Origin: an uncultured Croceicoccus sp.
Lineage (GTDB): Bacteria > Pseudomonadota > Alphaproteobacteria > Sphingomonadales > Sphingomonadaceae
Reading direction: 5' to 3'
NCBI RefSeq assembly: GCF_947496385.1
Contig: NZ_CANMCP010000011.1
Coordinates: 1 to 55,644 of the forward strand
DNA: 55,644 bases
Shown here in pieces: positions 50,658-55,644 of the stretch; position 1 is the stretch's first letter, and the number at the start of each line of letters is the position of its first letter. The notes beneath the pieces are model-generated. The model had not been told where the DNA came from and ran no database searches. It worked only from the letters and a program-made list of their open reading frames with translations. Position numbers and translations under genes: made by a program.

Positions 50658-52430
50658 CTATGCCGCGAAACGCATCGTTCCGGGCGTGAGAGCATGCGCC
50701 CGCCGCGGCGTGCGTTCCATCTTGAACTTGCCGATTTCATCCGCAAGCGAGCTGGCTTCGCTGGTGAGCTGCCGGGCGGCGGCGGTCGCCTGCTCGACCA
50801 TGGCGGCGTTCTGCTGCGTCACGCCGTCCATTTCGGTCACCGCGCCGCTGATCTGGGACAGGCCATCGGACTGCATGTTGGCGGCACCCGCGATATCCTC
50901 GATCAGCGTACTGATCTGCGCGACGCGGTCGATGATGCGTTTGAGCGATTGCCCGGTTTCGCCGACGAGGGTGACGCTTTCCTGCACCTGCCCGGCGGTG
51001 GCGTTGATGCGGGATTTGACATCCTGCGCCGCCTCTGCGGAGCGTTGCGCCAGGGCACGAACCTCGGATGCGACGACCGCGAAACCGCGCCCCGCATCGC
51101 CGGCACGGGCCGCCTCGACCCCGGCGTTGAGCGCAAGCAGGTTGGTCTGGAACGCGATGCCGTCGATGACCGAGATGATGTCCGAAATCTCGACCGACGT
51201 GGTTTCCAGCCGCTCCATCGCCGCGACGGTGCGTGTCACGACGGTGCCGCCGCGCCCTGCGTCGTCCTTGGCATCGGCGACGGCGGTGCTTGCCTTTTCG
51301 GCGTCTTCGGCGGTCTTGCGCACGGTTTCGGTCAGCTGGCGCAACGCGGCCGATGTCTCCTCCAGGCTGGCCGCCTGGCGTTCGGTACGCTGTGCAAGAT
51401 CGTCGGATGCCTGCGACACTTCGCCTGCACCGACCCTGAATTCGGAGACGCTGTCGCTGACCGAACCGATGGTCGCGGCGAGCTCCGTGACAGCGGCGTT
51501 GAAATCGTGCCTGATCTGGGCGTAGGCTTCGGGAAGTTCGCGATCGATGGTGCAGGTCAGGTCGCCCGCGGCGAGGCTGGACAGATGTTCGGCCAGCACT
51601 TCGGTCGCATCGGCGGCGGCGCGCGCCTTTTCCCGTTCCGCATCCACGACGGCCTCGCGGAAATTATCGACGGCGCGGGCGATATCACCGATCTCGTCAC
51701 GCTGATCGAGATGCGGCACTTCTGCTTCGCCCTTCGATGCGGCGAGCCCGCGAATGGTAAGGGCAAGCCGCTGTATCGGGCCGACGACCTGCGTGCGGAC
51801 CGTGGCGATCGCGGCAAGCCCGATGGCGCCGGCGACAACGACCAGCGCGATCATCAGGTTGCGCAGGAAATAGGCATGGTCGATTTCCTGCGCCCCGGTG
51901 GATTCGGCGACGTCGATCTGCAATTCGACGAGGGCGCTGATATCTTCGGACACGGGGTCGATCGCGGGATAGAGATCTTCCCGGGCAAATTGCCGCAGCG
52001 CATCGGCATCACCACGCTGCAGAATGGATTGCAGCGTGTCGAGCCGCGCATCGGCCGCCGTCATGTGGGCCTGCGTCTGCTCAACCATGTCGGCTTCGGT
52101 CTCGGTCAGTCGGGTCGAGCGGTAATTGGTCCAGCGCTCGCCGATTTCGGCGCGCCCGGACGCGATCTGCCGGGACGCCTCGGCATAGGTGAGGCTGCCG
52201 CTGCGCGCCTTGTGCGTGGCATCGACGATGTCCACCGCATATTTATCCGCCACGACCTTGAGATCGCCCACCGCCGCCACGCGGTCCGTGACGATCGTCT
52301 CGAACGCGGCGGTCGTACTCGCCATAGTCGACAGGGACAGCGTCGCCATCGCCACGATGATGAGGATGAGGCCAGCGAGGCACGCGGTGAGCTTTCTGCG
52401 AATTGTCATGGGCGGCGTTGTGACGCGCAT
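50658..52430 (-). CDS. Methyl-accepting chemotaxis protein
   Basis: A 590-residue receptor: first helix (TACLAGLILIIVAMATLSLSTMA), a four-helix-bundle sensor domain (about 35-185; LKVVADKYAVDIVDATHKARSGSLTYAEA...), second helix (NLMIALVVVAGAIGLAAIATV), HAMP (VVGPIQRLALTIRGLAASKGEAEVPHLDQRDEIGDIARAVDNFRE), and a cytoplasmic signalling domain with the conserved tip DIISVIDGIAFQTNLLALNAGVEAARAGDAGRGFAVVASEVRALAQRSA. It would control CheA. No che genes are nearby, so it is an orphan receptor. GTG/ATG choice: ATG 52430 or the internal ATG 52409 (MTIRRKLTA). Confidence 0.93.
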   Translation of the reverse strand: MRVTTPPMTIRRKLTACLAGLILIIVAMATLSLSTMASTTAAFETIVTDRVAAVGDLKVVADKYAVDIVDATHKARSGSLTYAEASRQIASGRAEIGERWTNYRSTRLTETEADMVEQTQAHMTAADARLDTLQSILQRGDADALRQFAREDLYPAIDPVSEDISALVELQIDVAESTGAQEIDHAYFLRNLMIALVVVAGAIGLAAIATVRTQVVGPIQRLALTIRGLAASKGEAEVPHLDQRDEIGDIARAVDNFREAVVDAEREKARAAADATEVLAEHLSSLAAGDLTCTIDRELPEAYAQIRHDFNAAVTELAATIGSVSDSVSEFRVGAGEVSQASDDLAQRTERQAASLEETSAALRQLTETVRKTAEDAEKASTAVADAKDDAGRGGTVVTRTVAAMERLETTSVEISDIISVIDGIAFQTNLLALNAGVEAARAGDAGRGFAVVASEVRALAQRSAEAAQDVKSRINATAGQVQESVTLVGETGQSLKRIIDRVAQISTLIEDIAGAANMQSDGLSQISGAVTEMDGVTQQNAAMVEQATAAARQLTSEASSLADEIGKFKMERTPRRAHALTPGTMRFAA

Positions 52431-52601
52431 TCATGTAAAAACGAAACAGGCGCGATTACGCAGACATACGGGTGAGACGCGCGATTTTGGTTAGCCATCG
52501 CGCCGTGGCGGGCATGGCCTGATCGCAGGCCCTATGTCGCGATGCACCATATCTTAAAGCGTTGTGGCGGATGATCGCACGCACTTCGGACGTGGGCATT
52601 C

Positions 52602-55025
52602 ATGGAAATGCACGGGTCCATGCCGCGCCCCGCAAGCCGGGGGCCGTTCGCAAGGTTCTCTTCCATGGTGTTCAATGATGGTCGGCAATGGGTTCGGGCC
52701 CTGAAGAAACGGATCGCGCGCGTCTCGCTACCGCCCGCATTCGATTCCCGGCTCGCACTCCGTTTCGTGACTTTCGTCGTCGCGCCGTCGGTCGTCTTTG
52801 CGCTGATCGTCCTGCTGTTCTCCGCGTGGAGCTTGCAGACCACGGTCCGGCAAAGCGATCAGGCCATGCGCGACCGGCAGATTCGTGAAGTGCGCGCGAC
52901 GATCGCCGGCGTGCTCGACGAACTTGCGCAGACGCAGGGCGGCGTTGCCATCTGGGATCCGGCCTGGGAAGAGGCGCGCAAGCCCGCCCCCGATCTCGAC
53001 TGGATCGAGGATAATGTCGGGATATGGCTCCACCATACCTTCGGCCACGATTCGATCTACATCCTCAATGCCCGGAACGAACCGCTCTTCGCCATGGTCG
53101 ATGGCAGGCGTTCGGATGCGGACAGCTACCGCAAGGTCGCCGCCGATCTTGCCCCGCTCGTGGATTCGGCGCGCGGGATCGGGCCGCGCCCGTCATCCGT
53201 GCATGACCGGCTCGAGGGGCACGCGCTTCATCCCGACAGCACGGTCCGGACGTCCGAATATGCGATCCACGCCACCGACCTTGCAAAGATCGACGGGCGC
53301 GCGGCGGCGGGGAGCGTCATGCGCATGTCCCCCAGCTCGTACTGGAACGAGGCCTATGCCGGAACCGAGCCTCTGCTGGTCAGCGTTCGCTTCCTCAATT
53401 CCGGCCTGCGCAAGAGCCTCGCCGATTTCGGCATGATCGAGGGGGCACGCGTGACCGGGCGCCCGGATGCCCCCGGTTCCGGAACGCTCAGCCTGCGGCT
53501 CGAATCCTCGACCGGAGAGCCGATCGGCTATTTCACCTGGCGGCCGCAGATGCCGGGGCGCGCCATCCTCCAATCGATTCGCGGGCGCGTCATCGCCGCG
53601 ATGGCCGCGATGGCCGTGCTGCTGGCGCTGCTGCTGGCCGGGATCGGGCGGTTGATGGCGCGGGACGCGAAACTGATCGGCGAAATCTCCGCCGCGCATA
53701 CCGAATTGCAGGCGAAGGAGGCGCAGGCGAACTACCTCGCGCTTCACGATTCGCTCACAGGACTGCCCAATCGCATCGCCTTCATGGATTTTGTCGACCG
53801 GGCGCTGTCGGCGCATCACGGCGGGGAAGGACCGGCGGTCATGCTGGTCGATCTCGACAGGTTCAAGCAGGTCAATGACACGCTGGGTCACCTGGCCGGC
53901 GACCGGTTGATCGAACAGATCGGGGAGCGGCTGTTGTCGGTAATCCCCTCAAACGGGATGGTGGCGCGCCTGGGCGGGGACGAGTTCGCGATCTGCCTGC
54001 CTGCGGGACCGGGCGGACCGGAGGCGGTGGCCATTGCCGAGGCCGCGCTCGAACAGCTGCGCGAGCCGTTTTCGATCATCGGCTCGACCGTGCATATCGG
54101 CGGGAGCATCGGCATCGCGCTCGCGCCGAGGCAGGCGGTGGCGCGCACCGAATTGCTGCGCCGGGCCGACATCGCGATGTATCGTGCCAAGGAACAGGGG
54201 CGCGACGGTTGCCGGGTGTTCAGTGCGGACATGGACCGGACGATGTTGCGCCGCCTCCGGATCGAGGAGGACCTGCGCAAGGTGCTCACCGGCGACGAGG
54301 GCCTCTATGTCCAGTTTCAGCCGCAATATACCGCCGAGGCCGGACGCCTCGCCGGGTTCGAGGCGCTGGTGCGCTGGAGCCATCCGACGCTTGGTGAGCT
54401 CGCGCCGGATGCGTTCATCCCCGTGGCGGAGGATTGCGGGCTCATTCTCCCGCTCGGCATGTGGGTTCTGAAGGAAACCTGCCGGGTTGCGCGGGCGTGG
54501 CCGCGGCTCGGCTTTGCCGTCAACGTTTCGCCGGTGCAATTGCGGGCGCCGGGCTTTGCAAGCCAGGTCACCGCCGCCGTTTGCGAGGCGGGCGTCTCTC
54601 CGGTGCAGATCGAACTGGAAATCACCGAGACGATGTTCCTCGACACCGACGAAACGATCAGGTGCACGCTCGCCGCGTTGCGCAAGGCTGGCTTCCGCCT
54701 CGCCATCGACGATTTCGGGACCGGTTTTTCAAGCCTCAACTATCTCAGCCGGTTCCATGTCGATCGCATCAAGATCGACCGCAGCTTCGTCGCCCGACTG
54801 GGACAGGATGTGCAGGCCGGTGCGATCATCGAAACGGTCATATCGCTTGGTCAGGCGCTGGACGTGGCAGTGATCGCCGAAGGGGTGGAAACGTCGGAGC
54901 AGAAGGCCTTCCTGCAATTGGCGGGGTGCAACGCGTTGCAGGGGTTCCTCTTTTCGGCCGCAGTGGACGAGCGGGACCTGCCTGCGCTGCTGGAATCCCG
55001 GCGGCCTTCCCTGGCCGGGATTTGA
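52602..55025 (+). CDS. CHASE4-GGDEF-EAL cyclic-di-GMP enzyme
   Basis: An 807-residue membrane protein: N-terminal helix (LRFVTFVVAPSVVFALIVLLFSAWSL), a CHASE4 sensor domain (about 85-290; VLDELAQTQGGVAIWDPAWEEA, WLHHTFGHDSIYILNARNEPLFAM), second helix (IAAMAAMAVLLALLLAGIG), GGDEF domain (YLALHDSLTGLPNRIAFMD..., DLDRFKQVNDTLGH, intact GGDEF in VARLGGDEFAICL), and EAL domain (FQPQYTAEAGRLAGFEALVRWSHP, E-A-L intact, DDFGTGFSSLNYL, EGVETSEQKAFL). Both c-di-GMP synthesis and breakdown motifs are complete, so it may switch activity. ATG 52602 is the first start; ATG 52668 (MVFNDGRQW) is an alternative. Confidence 0.93.
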   Translation: MEMHGSMPRPASRGPFARFSSMVFNDGRQWVRALKKRIARVSLPPAFDSRLALRFVTFVVAPSVVFALIVLLFSAWSLQTTVRQSDQAMRDRQIREVRATIAGVLDELAQTQGGVAIWDPAWEEARKPAPDLDWIEDNVGIWLHHTFGHDSIYILNARNEPLFAMVDGRRSDADSYRKVAADLAPLVDSARGIGPRPSSVHDRLEGHALHPDSTVRTSEYAIHATDLAKIDGRAAAGSVMRMSPSSYWNEAYAGTEPLLVSVRFLNSGLRKSLADFGMIEGARVTGRPDAPGSGTLSLRLESSTGEPIGYFTWRPQMPGRAILQSIRGRVIAAMAAMAVLLALLLAGIGRLMARDAKLIGEISAAHTELQAKEAQANYLALHDSLTGLPNRIAFMDFVDRALSAHHGGEGPAVMLVDLDRFKQVNDTLGHLAGDRLIEQIGERLLSVIPSNGMVARLGGDEFAICLPAGPGGPEAVAIAEAALEQLREPFSIIGSTVHIGGSIGIALAPRQAVARTELLRRADIAMYRAKEQGRDGCRVFSADMDRTMLRRLRIEEDLRKVLTGDEGLYVQFQPQYTAEAGRLAGFEALVRWSHPTLGELAPDAFIPVAEDCGLILPLGMWVLKETCRVARAWPRLGFAVNVSPVQLRAPGFASQVTAAVCEAGVSPVQIELEITETMFLDTDETIRCTLAALRKAGFRLAIDDFGTGFSSLNYLSRFHVDRIKIDRSFVARLGQDVQAGAIIETVISLGQALDVAVIAEGVETSEQKAFLQLAGCNALQGFLFSAAVDERDLPALLESRRPSLAGI

Positions 55026-55644
55026 ACAGGCGGGAGGGATTCGATCAAGCCGATACCCGAGCGGCGGAGTCTTAGGGGTGAGGCCGCGACGCGCTCGAAA
55101 TCGGGGGAAGCATCGGGGCCCTCTTCCCGGTGCGACCAGTCCGTTGCTGGAGCGGGCTACGGGTGCGAACGTCCTGGCGCGGCGCCTCGACCCACACGTA
55201 TGCAGCGAGCAACCGATCGGCTTCGAGACTATCCCGGCGTCGATCTGGCTGCTCAATTGCGGGCTCTCGGCATTAAACCCCCGTGAGCTCGCATTTGGGG
55301 CTCGTCATTCGGCTTTGGAACTGCGCTTTGTCGTGGAGGGCAAGAGCCTGCACGCCGTGCGGACGGCGCGGGAGATCACGCGGGGGGGGGGATAATTTCG
55401 TGCTGGCGCGTAATGAGGGATCTTGCAAGAAGATGGATGCGCCAAGAGCGGCATACCGGATTTGGAAGCTTAGCAGCGACCATTCAGCAGACGAAGCGGA
55501 TCCGCTTCCCCAAAGTGTTCCCGCTTACACGACAGGTTTTTTGGTATTGGCGGCGAGATGCGCATAGTTCTTCCCGCGGACACCTTCGCGCAGATCCTGA
55601 ACGGGCTTGCTGAACGAGGCGGGCTGCGATCATTGCCGCACGAT
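55026..55644. other. Terminal non-coding stretch with a G10 run
   Basis: I find no supported gene in these 619 bases. Open frames exist but lack ribosome sites or known motifs. Notable are a run of ten G at about 55382-55391 and a frame starting with ATG 55558 (MRIVLPADTFAQILNG) that stays open to the window end and could be the beginning of a gene. Confidence 0.4.

Noticed and set aside
50694-52475. 593-codon plus-strand frame opposite the chemotaxis receptor
   Set aside because: The minus strand encodes a complete receptor with HAMP and signalling tip; the antisense frame has no domain.
1-55644. CRISPR array
   Set aside because: No regularly spaced repeats of 24-40 bases and no cas genes were seen.

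Overview
The window is a chromosomal segment of an alphaproteobacterium, most likely a sphingomonad (Sphingomonadales; an Erythrobacteraceae-type genome is my guess). The evidence is the general stress cluster phyR / HWE kinase / nepR / ecfG with GGAAC-N16-CGTT promoters, a class I PHA synthase with an Ala/Lys-rich phasin, clpS before lptF-lptG, and G+C-rich codon use. The genus cannot be fixed from the sequence.

Bases 1-29,100 look like an acquired, mobilizable genomic island. From left to right it holds: the tail of a transposase; a restriction/defence module (PLD-family nuclease facing an RHH regulator, a beta-class adenine methylase and a 906-residue methylase with an N-terminal PD-(D/E)xK motif); a minus-strand group of plasmid-like genes (small protein, sigma-like protein, two DEDD-type exonucleases flanking two unknown proteins); a Kef-type antiporter split by a one-base slip; a cytochrome c oxidase cluster (coxB, fused coxA-coxC, ctaG, membrane partners) with two altered key residues; an NAD(P)-binding oxidoreductase; an IS110-family (IS1111-type) element with a long 3' non-coding end; a MobA/MobL-type relaxase with an adjacent candidate oriT; a tightly coupled three-gene operon of unknown function; a ParB-like protein; and two serine recombinases. 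The island stops just before tRNA-Thr(CGT) and tRNA-Cys(GCA).

From about 29.2 kb the gene content is core chromosome: alaC-type aminotransferase; PHA synthase and phasin with TGC-N3/4-GCA operators; clpS; lptF-lptG and a GNAT-like gene; a single-domain response regulator; a CRP/FNR regulator with the four cysteines expected of an Fe-S oxygen sensor; the general stress response locus (phyR, histidine kinase, nepR-ecfG); an AI-2E-type permease; sodB; a DAACS symporter; glmM-thiD; a LOG-family protein; a methyl-accepting chemotaxis protein; and a CHASE4-GGDEF-EAL protein. The last 600 bases hold no gene I can support.

Starts were chosen by Shine-Dalgarno spacing, overlap with the upstream gene and family length; several differ from the longest open frame. 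All functional statements rest on motif recognition without database searches.
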